52,430 bases of DNA from Gemmatimonadota bacterium (GTDB taxonomy: Bacteria > Gemmatimonadota > Gemmatimonadetes > Gemmatimonadales > Gemmatimonadaceae). This document shows positions 7,484 through 16,495 of this stretch, piece by piece (positions within the stretch are counted from its first letter, which is position 1; each line of letters opens with the position of its first letter). The notes beneath the pieces are model-generated. The model made no database searches, had not been told where the DNA came from, and worked only from the letters and a program-made list of their open reading frames with translations. The position numbers and the translations under genes are program-made. Location: NCBI GenBank assembly GCA_028287285.1, contig JAQBPY010000114.1, forward strand, positions 1 to 52,430, written 5' to 3'.

Positions 7484-8274
7484 AAGTCTCACGATTCTTT
7501 CGCACGCCCAAAGGCCTGCTCATCGTCGTGCTGGGAGTGCTCGTTGGTGTGGCAGCGCTGCAAACCGGTGCACGATTGGTGGCACCGGTAGTGATGAGTG
7601 CCGTGTGCGCAGCGATGCTCATCGACGCGCCCATCATGCGACTGCGTCGAGGACGATGGCATTTTCCCGACGGTGCGCTTCTGACCGGACTGATCGTCGC
7701 GATGATTCTGAGTCCGCACACCTCATGGTACGTCTCCGCGGCCACGTCGGCGGTGGCGGTGCTCAGCAAGTATCCATTGCGTGTACGCACAGCCAACATC
7801 TTCAATCCCGCGGCGTTCGCACTCGTTGCCACGTTCTACATCTTCAACACGGGGCAGAGCTGGTGGGGCGCGCTGCCGGAGCTTCCCGCCATCGCCGTGC
7901 TGCTGCTCATCGCCAGCGGCGTCTTTATCGTACAGCGCGTCAACAAGATTCCGGTTGTCCTCGCGTTTCTTGGCAGCTACTACCTGCTCATCACCCTTGC
8001 CGCATTCGTTGGCGATCCAGCGCGCGTGGCGGAGCTGTATCGCGCTCCCGATCTGCACGCGGCGCTGTTCTTTGCGTTCTTCATGGTCACCGATCCGCCG
8101 ACGTCGCCGCCAAGGCACCGTGATCAATTGGTGTATGGCGTCATCGTGGGCGTGGTGAGCTACGCCGTCTTCGAGCTCGTCGGCGCAGTGTATTATCTGC
8201 TGGCCGGACTGCTCGTTGCAAACGTGTGGGAAGCGTGGCGCCGCTGGTCTACTGCAAACCGTCCGACACGGTAA
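7480..8274 (+). CDS. RnfD/NqrB-like membrane protein
   Basis: A 264-residue integral membrane protein with about eight hydrophobic spans. It resembles the NQR2/RnfD/RnfE family, notably in the block KYPLRVRTANIFNPAAFAL (residues ~88-107), which matches the family's conserved RGRHIFNPA region, and in FMVTDPPTSP near residue 205. The S-G-A-T flavinylation motif of true RnfD/NqrB is absent, so the only covalent FMN in the operon should be on the FMN_bind partner. ATGA overlap with apbE. A role in passing electrons across the membrane to the exported flavoprotein is inferred from the family and context. It overlaps the next, convergent gene by 26 bases. Confidence 0.82.
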   Translation: MKVSRFFRTPKGLLIVVLGVLVGVAALQTGARLVAPVVMSAVCAAMLIDAPIMRLRRGRWHFPDGALLTGLIVAMILSPHTSWYVSAATSAVAVLSKYPLRVRTANIFNPAAFALVATFYIFNTGQSWWGALPELPAIAVLLLIASGVFIVQRVNKIPVVLAFLGSYYLLITLAAFVGDPARVAELYRAPDLHAALFFAFFMVTDPPTSPPRHRDQLVYGVIVGVVSYAVFELVGAVYYLLAGLLVANVWEAWRRWSTANRPTR

Positions 8275-9091
8275 TCATCCAGTCATCATCGGCATGGCCT
8301 TTTGCGATCCACTTGTCCATCAGCGTGGCGATGGCCGGAAGCACCGCTAGCTCGACACCACCCGCGCCTGCCGCTTCCAGCATGAGGCGAACGTCCTTGC
8401 GCGCCATCGCGAGCGGCCACGACTTGTTGGTGAATTCCTCGTTGATCATGCGCTTCAACCTGCCCGGCACGCCGGCGCCCGGATTGAAGAAGCTGAACAG
8501 ATGTGCAACATCGTCCTGCGGAATGCCGAGCCCTTTGGCGAGGGTCACGGTGTCGGAGAGCGCGGCGTTCAAGGAAATGATGAACTGGTTGCCAAGCAGC
8601 TTGATGCCGGCGGCACGCGCGGGATCGGGGCCCAGATAGACGAGCTTGCCCGTCATCTTCTCGAGGTGCGGCGCGAGTGCGTCGAAGCGCTCCCGAGCAC
8701 CCGACGCCAGCATCACGCCGCTCGCGTCGAGTGCGTTGGGCGGGCCCATGAACACCGGCGCATGCATGAATGGAATTGCCCGCTCCGTCCAGCGCTTTTC
8801 GCGCGCCGCCGTGCGCTCGGGGAGCGTCGTGGTGTGGTCCACGATGGTGAGGTTTTCCGGGTGCGTGCGCTCGAGGACGTCGTCCACGGCGGCATCGTCG
8901 GACAGCGTGAGGTGAATTCGCTCGGCGCCCCGTGCCGCTTCGGCAGGGTCGTCGAATGCGACCGCGCCGTACTGCTGCAGGGCGCGCGCCTTGTCGGTGG
9001 AGCGATTCCAGATGTGGACTTTCTCGCCGCGGTTGAGGAAGGCGCGAACGAAACTCGAGCCGAGCAAGCCGGTGCCGAAGTATGCAATCAT
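8249..9091 (-). CDS. NAD(P)-dependent beta-hydroxyacid dehydrogenase family protein
   Basis: A 280-residue cytosolic oxidoreductase. The N-terminal Rossmann domain has GTGLLGSSFV (residues ~6-15) and the NADP-type turn WNRSTDKA. The C-terminal helical domain carries the catalytic lysine in AGIKLLGNQ (~165-173). This is the 3-hydroxyisobutyrate/6-phosphogluconate dehydrogenase superfamily, which also includes imine reductases and glyoxylate/succinic semialdehyde reductases; the substrate cannot be assigned. The start at 9091 has AGGGA upstream; an upstream in-frame ATG at 9118 would add an atypical leader. It follows the GGDEF gene on the same strand after a weak hairpin. Confidence 0.9.
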   Translation of the reverse strand: MIAYFGTGLLGSSFVRAFLNRGEKVHIWNRSTDKARALQQYGAVAFDDPAEAARGAERIHLTLSDDAAVDDVLERTHPENLTIVDHTTTLPERTAAREKRWTERAIPFMHAPVFMGPPNALDASGVMLASGARERFDALAPHLEKMTGKLVYLGPDPARAAGIKLLGNQFIISLNAALSDTVTLAKGLGIPQDDVAHLFSFFNPGAGVPGRLKRMINEEFTNKSWPLAMARKDVRLMLEAAGAGGVELAVLPAIATLMDKWIAKGHADDDWMITVSDGLQ

Positions 9092-9119
9092 GTGGTGTCC
9101 CTGAGGTGTGCGCGGCAAG

Positions 9120-9139
9120 AAAGCAGGTTCCTCTGCTTT
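9120..9139 (-). terminator. weak hairpin after the GGDEF gene
   Basis: AAAGCAG (9120-9126) pairs with CTGCTTT (9133-9139) around a 6-base loop. It lies 13 bases past the diguanylate cyclase stop and the minus strand continues TCTTG, a poor U-tract. It may only partly separate that gene from the next. Confidence 0.4.
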
Positions 9140-9152
9140 TTCCGGCTCGCCA

Positions 9153-11261
9153 TCATACGATGGCGCGCGGATTCACAGGCGTAAGCCGCAGCGCCTTGCC
9201 ACGCGAGATGTCGTCCTCGAGTGTCAGCGTGCCGTCGGCAATCCACTTCTGCACGGACATCGGCGTAATGGCCTCGCCGTTCCGCTGCGACGTATCCGAA
9301 TTGGCCACGAGGCCGGCGCAGCGATTGCGGCCGGCACGCTTTGCGATGTACGCGGCATGATCGGCAAGCGCTACCACCTGCATCCACGACTCGCTGTCCG
9401 GCTCCCGGATGTGAAACGGATATGCCGCATAGCCTACCGAGCAGGTCACCTGGATGGGCGCACTGCCGTCAATTCTGATCACGCGTGCCTCGACCGCCTG
9501 GCGCAGGCGCTCCGCGTGCATGGCCGCGAGTGAGCGCTCGGTAAAGCGGCCGATCACGAGAAATTCCTCGCCGCCCCAGCGGATGACGACGTCGGACTGA
9601 CGGCTCGTCGCACGCAGGACCTGCACGATTTCCGTGAGCACGACGTCACCCGCGGCATGACCATATTTGTCGTTCACCTGCTTGAAGTGATCGACGTCGA
9701 GCATCAGGAAAACGAGGTCCGCTTCTTCGGCCTGCATGGAGCGTTGCGTCGCATGCAGGTGACGGCGGGCACTCACCGCAATGTCCGCGCCGATCGTCTG
9801 CTCCACGTAGCGGCGATTCTTCGCGTCGGTCAACGGATCGGTGATGCTCAGGCGGTCTGAAATCTCCGCGTGCTCCACACGGCGGCGATACATGATCACA
9901 CCCAGCAGCCCCAGCACCATCGCGATGGCAACGGCCAAGTTGCGCTGCGAGGCCTGGCGCTCCGCACGAAGGTCACTCTCCGCCTGGTCGCGACGCAGCT
10001 TGGCCAGCTCGTGTCCGCGGCGCTCCTCTGCATACCGCCCCTCGAGCTCCGCGATGCGACGACTGGTCTGGTCGTCGTAGATGGAGTCGCTCACGGCCTT
10101 CGCTTTCTGCAATGTCCTGAGCGCGGCGAGGTGACTCTTGGACGCTTCCTGTGCCTGCGACAGCGCCTCCAGCGAACGACGCACGAGCTCGCGGGAATTC
10201 ATGCCGCGTGCGACCTCGAGTGCGTGTCGGGATTTTTCCTCCGCGCTCACCGCATCACCCTGCGTGCGATCGAGCGCCGACCGTGCGAGCAGGTTGCCAA
10301 CCAGCAGCGACTTGTCCTCGAGTCCACCACCCGTCTGCTCGGCGCGCGTCAGCGCCTCCTCCGCCTTCGGCAGCTGATTGAGCGCGAGATAGGTGAGCGC
10401 CATGTTGCGGTGCGAGCTGGAGATCGCCGCCGGATCACCGGAGCGCTCGCGAATGTTCAATGCCTCCTGGTAGACCACCAGGGCGCGCGCCGGATTGCCG
10501 CCCTCGAGGTACATGTCGCCGAGGTTGCTGAGCGTGCCGGAAATACGCGTCTGGTTGCCGAGGGCGCGGCGAATGGCCAGGGCACGATCGAAGTACTTGC
10601 TGGCATACGCGTACTGGCGAAGCCGCCCGTATACGATGCCGATGTTGTTAAGGGAAAGCGAAATGGTGGTACTGTCGCCAATGCTCTCGCGAATCTTCAG
10701 CGCCTCGAGATGCTCGCCGAGGGCGCGGGTGTAGTCGGCCAGGTCCGTGGAATGCACGAAGCCGATGTTGTTGAGCGAATTGGCGATGGCCAGGTTGTCG
10801 CCAAGGGCTCGTTGAATGACCAGTGCCTGGTTGAACAGGGCGACGGCGCGCTCCGGGTCGCCACGGCGTTGGGCGATTGTTCCCAGGTTGCTGATGGCGC
10901 GTGCTTCGCCGCGCTTCTGGCCGGTACGTGCGGCAAGCTTGCGTGCACTGTCCGCCGCCGCAACCGCCTCGTCGAAACGCGACAGCTGCATGTATGCCCA
11001 TCCCAACTCCGACAGCGTGACCACCGCCGCGGCAGAATCGGGCGTCTTCGCGAGCTGATCGAGTGCCGCCGTGCCGTAGGTGATGGCCTGTGCGGGCTTG
11101 TCGAGCTTGTACGCGTCCACCAGGCGGGCAAGAATCCGCGCGCGCTCCACGCCGCTTGCCATCGAAAGCTGAGCCTCGAGCTCGACGGGACGACCAGCCT
11201 GCCCACTCGCTTGGGCAGCGAAAAGCATCGTGGCAAGGCAGAGGACGGCGATTAGGCGCAT
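9153..11261 (-). CDS. TPR-containing membrane diguanylate cyclase (GGDEF)
   Basis: A 702-residue sensor enzyme that should make cyclic di-GMP in the cytoplasm. Order: signal peptide (1-20), about seven TPR repeats outside the membrane (~40-380), a charged coiled coil (~385-435), one membrane span (NLAVAIAMVLGLLGVIMY, ~439-456), then a GGDEF domain (~470-640). The active site reads GGEEF near residue 561. RQSD lies exactly five residues before it, which fits a product-inhibition I-site (RxxD). Substrate-binding DVDHFKQVNDKYGH is also present. The start at 11261 gives a clean signal peptide; longer in-frame starts run into the divergent peptidase gene. A tail of ~50 residues after GGDEF is unassigned. 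Confidence 0.92.
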   Translation of the reverse strand: MRLIAVLCLATMLFAAQASGQAGRPVELEAQLSMASGVERARILARLVDAYKLDKPAQAITYGTAALDQLAKTPDSAAAVVTLSELGWAYMQLSRFDEAVAAADSARKLAARTGQKRGEARAISNLGTIAQRRGDPERAVALFNQALVIQRALGDNLAIANSLNNIGFVHSTDLADYTRALGEHLEALKIRESIGDSTTISLSLNNIGIVYGRLRQYAYASKYFDRALAIRRALGNQTRISGTLSNLGDMYLEGGNPARALVVYQEALNIRERSGDPAAISSSHRNMALTYLALNQLPKAEEALTRAEQTGGGLEDKSLLVGNLLARSALDRTQGDAVSAEEKSRHALEVARGMNSRELVRRSLEALSQAQEASKSHLAALRTLQKAKAVSDSIYDDQTSRRIAELEGRYAEERRGHELAKLRRDQAESDLRAERQASQRNLAVAIAMVLGLLGVIMYRRRVEHAEISDRLSITDPLTDAKNRRYVEQTIGADIAVSARRHLHATQRSMQAEEADLVFLMLDVDHFKQVNDKYGHAAGDVVLTEIVQVLRATSRQSDVVIRWGGEEFLVIGRFTERSLAAMHAERLRQAVEARVIRIDGSAPIQVTCSVGYAAYPFHIREPDSESWMQVVALADHAAYIAKRAGRNRCAGLVANSDTSQRNGEAITPMSVQKWIADGTLTLEDDISRGKALRLTPVNPRAIV

Positions 11262-11332
11262 TGGATATGTGCAATATGGATCAGAAACAGACGGACAGCG
11301 AGCACTCCCCAGCATCCCGACCTCGAATTTCG

Positions 11333-11338
11333 TATACT
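11333..11338 (+). promoter_or_regulatory. -10 box for the S9 peptidase operon
   Basis: TATACT (5 of 6 to consensus) lies 42 bases before the ATG at 11380, in the 118-base gap between divergent genes. I see no clear -35. On the other strand CATATT (11278-11273) could serve the GGDEF gene. Confidence 0.4.
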
Positions 11339-11379
11339 CCCGAGAGTCATCCCCAAAGTCCCCCGGAGCAGCCCACCGC

Positions 11380-14043
11380 ATGTCGATGTCTTCGAAAACC
11401 GCCGTATTGCTGTTTCTCATCTCCACCTCGGCCACAGCCCAGGTCCAGCAGCAGGGGAATCCCCAGCAGGTCCTGCGCACCGAGACGTACGTACATCCGC
11501 CCGCCGTGGTGGAACGGATCATCATGGCGCCGCGGACGGACATTTCATTCACGAATCCCAGCCCGGACAGGAAATGGTTCGTGCGGATGTCGGGGCCGGA
11601 TCGCGGAGACGTGGCGCAGTTCGGGAAGGAGCACCTCAACCTCGGCGGCCTGCAAGTAGAGACCAGGGCAAATCGCGCGCGCACGCTGACCACCAGTACG
11701 CATCGGACGCTCTCGCTGATTGATCCGAACACCAACGCGGCGCATGTCGTGGAGACACCAAAGGGGGGATCCATTTCGTCACCGGTCTGGTCGCCGTCCG
11801 GGACGCGGATTGCCTACATTGCAAACGAGGACAACGGGTCGTTCCTGTTCGTGGCCGACGCCGCGACCGGTAAGTCGACACAGATAACGAAGACGCCCCT
11901 GCTCGCGACGCTGGTCACGGCGCCTGAATGGTCCGGCGACGAATCCGTCGTCGTGGTGCTCGTTCCCGAGGCGCGCGGTGCAGCGCCGGTCTTCGGCAAC
12001 AGCGGAATCGCCGACGGCCCGCAGGTGCGCCTCACCGAATCACGCGCGCTTCCGCAGGTCATTCATCCGAGCCTGCTGCAGAATCCATACGACAAGGCGA
12101 CGCTCAGGTATTACACCACGGGGCAGCTCGCGGTCATCGACGTGAAGTCCAGGAAGGTGAAGAAGATCGGCGCGCCGGCGATGATTCGCGCCGTGGATGC
12201 GTCGCCCGATGGACTGCACCTTCGCGTGACGAAGATGACGGAGCCGTTTTCCTATGTGGTTCCGGTATCGAGCTTTGGATCGGTGAACGAGCTCTGGGAC
12301 CTGAACGGCACCGTCATCGCGACACTCGGCAAGACACCGCTACGGGAAGGTGAGCGCGGTGGAGACGGCGATACACCGGCCGGTGGCGGCCGCGGCGGCC
12401 AGTTGTCGCCGTCCGATACAGGCAAACGCAATATCCAGTGGAATCCGGTTGGCCCCGGGCTCGTCTACCTGGAATCGGAATTTGGCGCGGGCCGCACGGC
12501 AGGTGCGCCGGCGGGTCGTGGCGGGCGAGGTGGACGCGGTGGCGGAGCGCCTGGCGCGGCCGTGCGCGCGGAGCCGACGTCGATTCGCTACATGAGCTGG
12601 CTCCCGCCGTATGGCCCGAATGATACAAAGGTCATCCATGAAGGGTCGGGACGCCTGACGTCCGTGGCATACAGCGGCGACGGCAAGACCATGTTCGTGG
12701 CCGACAGCGGCGCAGTCACTGCCGTGCGTACGAGCGAGCCAGGCAAGCGCTATGCGCTCGGTCGTGGCGTTACGATGTCCGCCGGTGGTGGTGGTGGATT
12801 CGGTGGTGGTGGTGGCGGACGCGGCGGCGGCATGGCGAACGATTCGTCGGGCAACGGCGGCGCGCTCGCGATGAAGACGGGATCGCACGGTGTTCCGGTG
12901 GTCATCGTGTCGCGTGACGGAAAGTCCGCGTTCGTGTCCGGCACGCGCGCGCCTGGCGCGAAGTGGGAAACCCAGGCACCACGGCCGTGGGTGGACCGCC
13001 TCGAGATCGAGACGGGGCAGCGTACGCGCGTCTTCGAGAGTCCGGCCGATTCATACGAGGAAGTGGTGAGCTCGCTCGACGATGATTACTCCAGGGTGAT
13101 CATCAATCACGAATCCCCCACCGTGATCCAGGACGCCTACCTCCGCGACCTCACGGCGGGAACGAGCGTGCAGCTCACGCACAACACCGACGCCGCGCCG
13201 GAAATCTCCGCCGCCATTCGCAAGCGCCTCCAGATCACGCGTCCGCGTGATGGCCTCAAGTTCTGGACGGATGTCACGCTGCCCAGGGAGTGGACGCCGG
13301 GCACGAAGCTGCCGGGCATCATCTGGTTTTACCCGCGCGAGTACACGTCGCAGCAGGAGTACGACCGCACACGCTACAGCACGAACATCAACAAGTTCCC
13401 GGATCTCGCGCCGGCGCGGCCGGCGTCGTCCGTAAAGCTCTGGGTGACGCAGGGCTATGCGCTCATTGAGCCGGACATCCCGATCTTTGGTGATTCGGGC
13501 AGGATGAACGATCATTACACGCGCGACCTGAAGGAAAATCTCGACGCGGTGCTCGATGCGGTCGTCGACGCCGGCTTCGTCGATCGTAACAAGATGGGCA
13601 TCGGCGGACACAGCTACGGCGCATTCAGCACGGTGAACGCGCTTACGCTCACGCCATACTTCAAGGCGGGCATTGCCGGCGACGGCATGTACAACCGCTC
13701 GCTCACGCCGTTCGGATTCCAGAGTGAGCGCCGAGATTTTTTCCAGGCGCAGCAGACGTATCTGGACATGTCGCCGTTCTATCGCGCGGACAAGATTTCC
13801 GGCGCGCTGCTGATGTACCACGCGATGGAAGACCAGAACGTGGGCACCGCGCCAATCAGCTCCGAGCGCATGTACCATGCGCTGCAGGGGCTGGGCAAAC
13901 CGGCCGCGCTGTACATGTATCCGTACGAGGATCACAGCGACGCCACGTATCAGACCGATCTCGACATCTGGTCACGCTGGCTCGCGTGGTTCGATGTATA
14001 TGTGAAGCATCCGACGAGTGATCAGAAGCCGATGCTTCCGTGA
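11380..14043 (+). CDS. exported S9 family peptidase (prolyl oligopeptidase fold)
   Basis: An 887-residue serine peptidase with a signal peptide (SSKTAVLLFLISTSATAQ), an N-terminal beta-propeller (~60-590) and a C-terminal alpha/beta-hydrolase domain. The catalytic triad is visible: Ser in GGHSYGAF (~744), Asp in MEDQNVG (~817), His in YEDHSD (~851). It should cleave oligopeptides outside the cytoplasm. Two glycine/arginine-rich insertions (around 375-400 and 468-487) interrupt the propeller, as in several exported hydrolases of this window. The start at 11380 precedes the signal peptide; ATG 11386 is an alternative. The stop overlaps the next gene's GTG start (GTGA), starting a four-gene overlapped run. 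Confidence 0.93.
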   Translation: MSMSSKTAVLLFLISTSATAQVQQQGNPQQVLRTETYVHPPAVVERIIMAPRTDISFTNPSPDRKWFVRMSGPDRGDVAQFGKEHLNLGGLQVETRANRARTLTTSTHRTLSLIDPNTNAAHVVETPKGGSISSPVWSPSGTRIAYIANEDNGSFLFVADAATGKSTQITKTPLLATLVTAPEWSGDESVVVVLVPEARGAAPVFGNSGIADGPQVRLTESRALPQVIHPSLLQNPYDKATLRYYTTGQLAVIDVKSRKVKKIGAPAMIRAVDASPDGLHLRVTKMTEPFSYVVPVSSFGSVNELWDLNGTVIATLGKTPLREGERGGDGDTPAGGGRGGQLSPSDTGKRNIQWNPVGPGLVYLESEFGAGRTAGAPAGRGGRGGRGGGAPGAAVRAEPTSIRYMSWLPPYGPNDTKVIHEGSGRLTSVAYSGDGKTMFVADSGAVTAVRTSEPGKRYALGRGVTMSAGGGGGFGGGGGGRGGGMANDSSGNGGALAMKTGSHGVPVVIVSRDGKSAFVSGTRAPGAKWETQAPRPWVDRLEIETGQRTRVFESPADSYEEVVSSLDDDYSRVIINHESPTVIQDAYLRDLTAGTSVQLTHNTDAAPEISAAIRKRLQITRPRDGLKFWTDVTLPREWTPGTKLPGIIWFYPREYTSQQEYDRTRYSTNINKFPDLAPARPASSVKLWVTQGYALIEPDIPIFGDSGRMNDHYTRDLKENLDAVLDAVVDAGFVDRNKMGIGGHSYGAFSTVNALTLTPYFKAGIAGDGMYNRSLTPFGFQSERRDFFQAQQTYLDMSPFYRADKISGALLMYHAMEDQNVGTAPISSERMYHALQGLGKPAALYMYPYEDHSDATYQTDLDIWSRWLAWFDVYVKHPTSDQKPMLP

Positions 14044-15299
14044 TACCGAGTCTCCGCGCGATTCTTGCGCGCGTCGGGATGGTGCACCTGTTCGTCGCGG
14101 CGCTGCTCATTCGCGTCATGGTGCTGGCCATTCCAACGGGCGCCCCGTTCGACAGTGAAAATCTGCGAACGGGGTTCACCTTGGGCATGCATGGCTACTT
14201 CGGCGATCCGTTCCTGAAAGAGCGGACCGGATTATCGGCGCACGTAGCCCCCATGTATCCGGCGCTCATCGCGCTCGTGTACAGGCTCACGCACGACGTC
14301 CACATCACGCAGCGGGTGCTCAAGGGAATTTTCGCTATTGTATCCGCGCTGAATGTGGCAATGCTCATTCCGCTGGCGAGAGCACTGAAGCTCCCGCGTG
14401 GCACGGGGGCCATCGCGGGTATCTTCTGGCTTGTTCCGCTGTTCGTGTGGACTGAGCTGAGCGGTACGCACGAGACAATTTTCGCAACGCTCGCGCTGCT
14501 CTTGCTGCTGACGTTCGCCTTTTCGAGGGTGGCGCCTGACAACTTCACCGCGCGCGATGGTGCACTGATTGGTGTCGTTGCGGGCCTCGCCGTGCACGTG
14601 AGCCCGTTGCTGTTACCAATGCTCGCGTTTGCGCTGGCGCCAACGTTCCTGAGCGGACGTCCGTGGTCGGCCCTTCCGCGTCGTTTCGTGACGTTTGGCG
14701 GTGCATTCCTGCTGACGTTCTTGGTGGTGATCCTGCCTTACACCATTCGCAATCACACGGTGCTCGGCGGCTGGATGCTCATGCGTGATAATCTCGGGCT
14801 GGAGCTGTCCGTCTCCAATGCGGACAAGGCGCGCGTGATGGCAGAGGACAACCAGCAGAACGGTGGTGCGATGGACAGCCACCCCAATGCCTCGCACACG
14901 GAGTCGGAGCGCGTGCGAACATTGGGCGAAGTGGGGTTCAACAAGGCACGCCAGCAGGAAGCATTCACCTGGATTTCTGCCAATCACGCTGCGTTCGTGT
15001 CGCTCACCCTGGCTCGGCTAAAGCTGCTGCTGCTGCCGCGTGCGATTCGCAGCTACCAGACAGTGTTCGCGGATACCATCGTGCTGTTGTTCTACGCGTC
15101 GTTGGTGCTGCTGTGGATCCGGAAGCGAAAGCAGCTTGCGGCGACACTCGTTGCTGCCATCGTGGGATATGAACTGATCTACCCGTTCATCCAGTACGAC
15201 ATCCGGTATGTGTATCCCATGTTGTGGGTGCAGACCGCGGGAGCGGCAACTTTCATTGCGCTGATGCTGAAGCTCGACGCGGAGCCTCTGCCATCGTGA
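14040..15299 (+). CDS. GT-C-type polytopic membrane protein (putative glycosyltransferase)
   Basis: A 419-residue membrane protein with about ten hydrophobic spans. Its first extracytoplasmic loop holds acidic and aromatic residues (PFDSENLRTGFTLGMHGYFGDPF), like the catalytic loop of GT39/83-type lipid-sugar glycosyltransferases. Later features such as LPYTIRNH and the C-terminal DIRYVYPMLWVQ fit that family well. It would move a sugar from a lipid carrier on the outer membrane face; donor and acceptor are unknown. It starts at GTG 14040, overlapping the peptidase stop, and ends overlapping the methyltransferase start. Confidence 0.72.
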   Translation: MIPSLRAILARVGMVHLFVAALLIRVMVLAIPTGAPFDSENLRTGFTLGMHGYFGDPFLKERTGLSAHVAPMYPALIALVYRLTHDVHITQRVLKGIFAIVSALNVAMLIPLARALKLPRGTGAIAGIFWLVPLFVWTELSGTHETIFATLALLLLLTFAFSRVAPDNFTARDGALIGVVAGLAVHVSPLLLPMLAFALAPTFLSGRPWSALPRRFVTFGGAFLLTFLVVILPYTIRNHTVLGGWMLMRDNLGLELSVSNADKARVMAEDNQQNGGAMDSHPNASHTESERVRTLGEVGFNKARQQEAFTWISANHAAFVSLTLARLKLLLLPRAIRSYQTVFADTIVLLFYASLVLLWIRKRKQLAATLVAAIVGYELIYPFIQYDIRYVYPMLWVQTAGAATFIALMLKLDAEPLPS

Positions 15300-16495
15300 C
15301 AACGAAGCAAAAAAAAATCGGGTACGTCAACGACGACTACCGCGTGTGGCTGCGGGTGATCGTGAACGTAGGCGGACGTCCGCTGGCACTGGAGACGAAG
15401 CCCGGGGTCTTTGCGCACGGTGCCGTTGACCCGGCGTCGCTGTTGCTCGCCGAACACATTCGTGCCGGTGAGGGGGATGTCGTCGTACATCTGAACTGCG
15501 GAAACGGCCTGCTGGGCTCGGCCCTGCTCACGGCCGGCCAGGCCGCGCGCGTCATTCTCGCCGACCGCAACGTGCTCGCGGTGGAGGCGACATCCCGTAC
15601 GCTCGACGCAAACGGCTTCAGCGCGGGTGACGTGTACTTCGGCCATGGGCGCGACGCGCTGCCCCCGGACGTTATGGCGAATATCGTCGCGATTCGCATT
15701 CCGCAGGAAAAGCTCGCGCTCACGCAGCTGCTGCACCATGCGTTCACGATTCTGGAGCCTGGTGGACAGTGCTATGTCGCCGGTGCCACGAACGAGGGTG
15801 CGAAGTCGGCTGCCCAGATCATGGAGGGCATGTTCGGTAACGCGACAACGATTGCCACCGACAGCGGCCACCGTCTCATTCGCGCGAACAGGACCTCTGC
15901 ACCTGCGGGCATGCCGGATCCGGATGACGATGGGTTTGCGGAACGGGCGGTCGTGCTGCGCGGCGTGCCCTATACGTTCTTTGCACGACCCGGAGTGTTT
16001 TCACGGGATCACGTGGACGAAGCGACACAGCTGCTTGTGGAGCACATGGACGTGCGCGAACGTGATCGCGTGCTCGACCTGGGCTGCGGGTATGGTGTAC
16101 TCGGCATCGTGGCTGGAAGCACCGCAACGCAACATGCCGTTACCATGCTCGACGTCGATTCGGAAGCCGTGCGTTCGGCAATTCGCTCGGCGCATGCGGC
16201 GGGCCTGGGCAACGCGCGCGTTCTCGCGAGCGACGTTGCCGCAGAAGTCCTCGACGAGCAGTTCGATCTCGTGGTGACCAACCCACCATTTCACATCGGC
16301 AAGTCGACTGACCTGAACGTGCCCATCCAGTTCATCCACGATGCATGGACGGTGCTGGCACCGGGCGGCCGCCTGAATCTCGTGGCCAACAGAACGCTGC
16401 CTTACGAAGGCGCCATCAAGTATCTGTTCAGGAACATCACCAAGGTGCACGACGGCCGCCGCTTCAAGGTGCTCTCCGCCGTGAAGGACGGATGA
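15296..16495 (+). CDS. RsmC/RlmG-like class I SAM methyltransferase
   Basis: A 399-residue cytosolic enzyme with two tandem Rossmann methyltransferase domains, the layout of the 16S rRNA m2G1207 enzyme RsmC and its 23S relative RlmG. The N-terminal copy is degenerate (HLNCGNGLLG near residue 67, no NPPF). The C-terminal copy is intact, with SAM-binding DLGCGYGVLG (~261-270) and catalytic NPPFH (~329-333). The start is GTG 15296, overlapping the previous stop (GTGA). The downstream RsuA-like gene overlaps by ATGA. Both would modify the small ribosomal subunit if the family assignments hold; rRNA G1207 is the likely but unproven target. Confidence 0.85.
   Translation: MTTKQKKIGYVNDDYRVWLRVIVNVGGRPLALETKPGVFAHGAVDPASLLLAEHIRAGEGDVVVHLNCGNGLLGSALLTAGQAARVILADRNVLAVEATSRTLDANGFSAGDVYFGHGRDALPPDVMANIVAIRIPQEKLALTQLLHHAFTILEPGGQCYVAGATNEGAKSAAQIMEGMFGNATTIATDSGHRLIRANRTSAPAGMPDPDDDGFAERAVVLRGVPYTFFARPGVFSRDHVDEATQLLVEHMDVRERDRVLDLGCGYGVLGIVAGSTATQHAVTMLDVDSEAVRSAIRSAHAAGLGNARVLASDVAAEVLDEQFDLVVTNPPFHIGKSTDLNVPIQFIHDAWTVLAPGGRLNLVANRTLPYEGAIKYLFRNITKVHDGRRFKVLSAVKDG

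Noticed and set aside
9870..11255. Long open frame on the plus strand opposite the GGDEF gene
   Set aside because: It mirrors the codons of a clear signal-peptide/TPR gene on the other strand. The translation is Arg/Ala/His-rich with no known motif, a usual shadow in GC-rich DNA.
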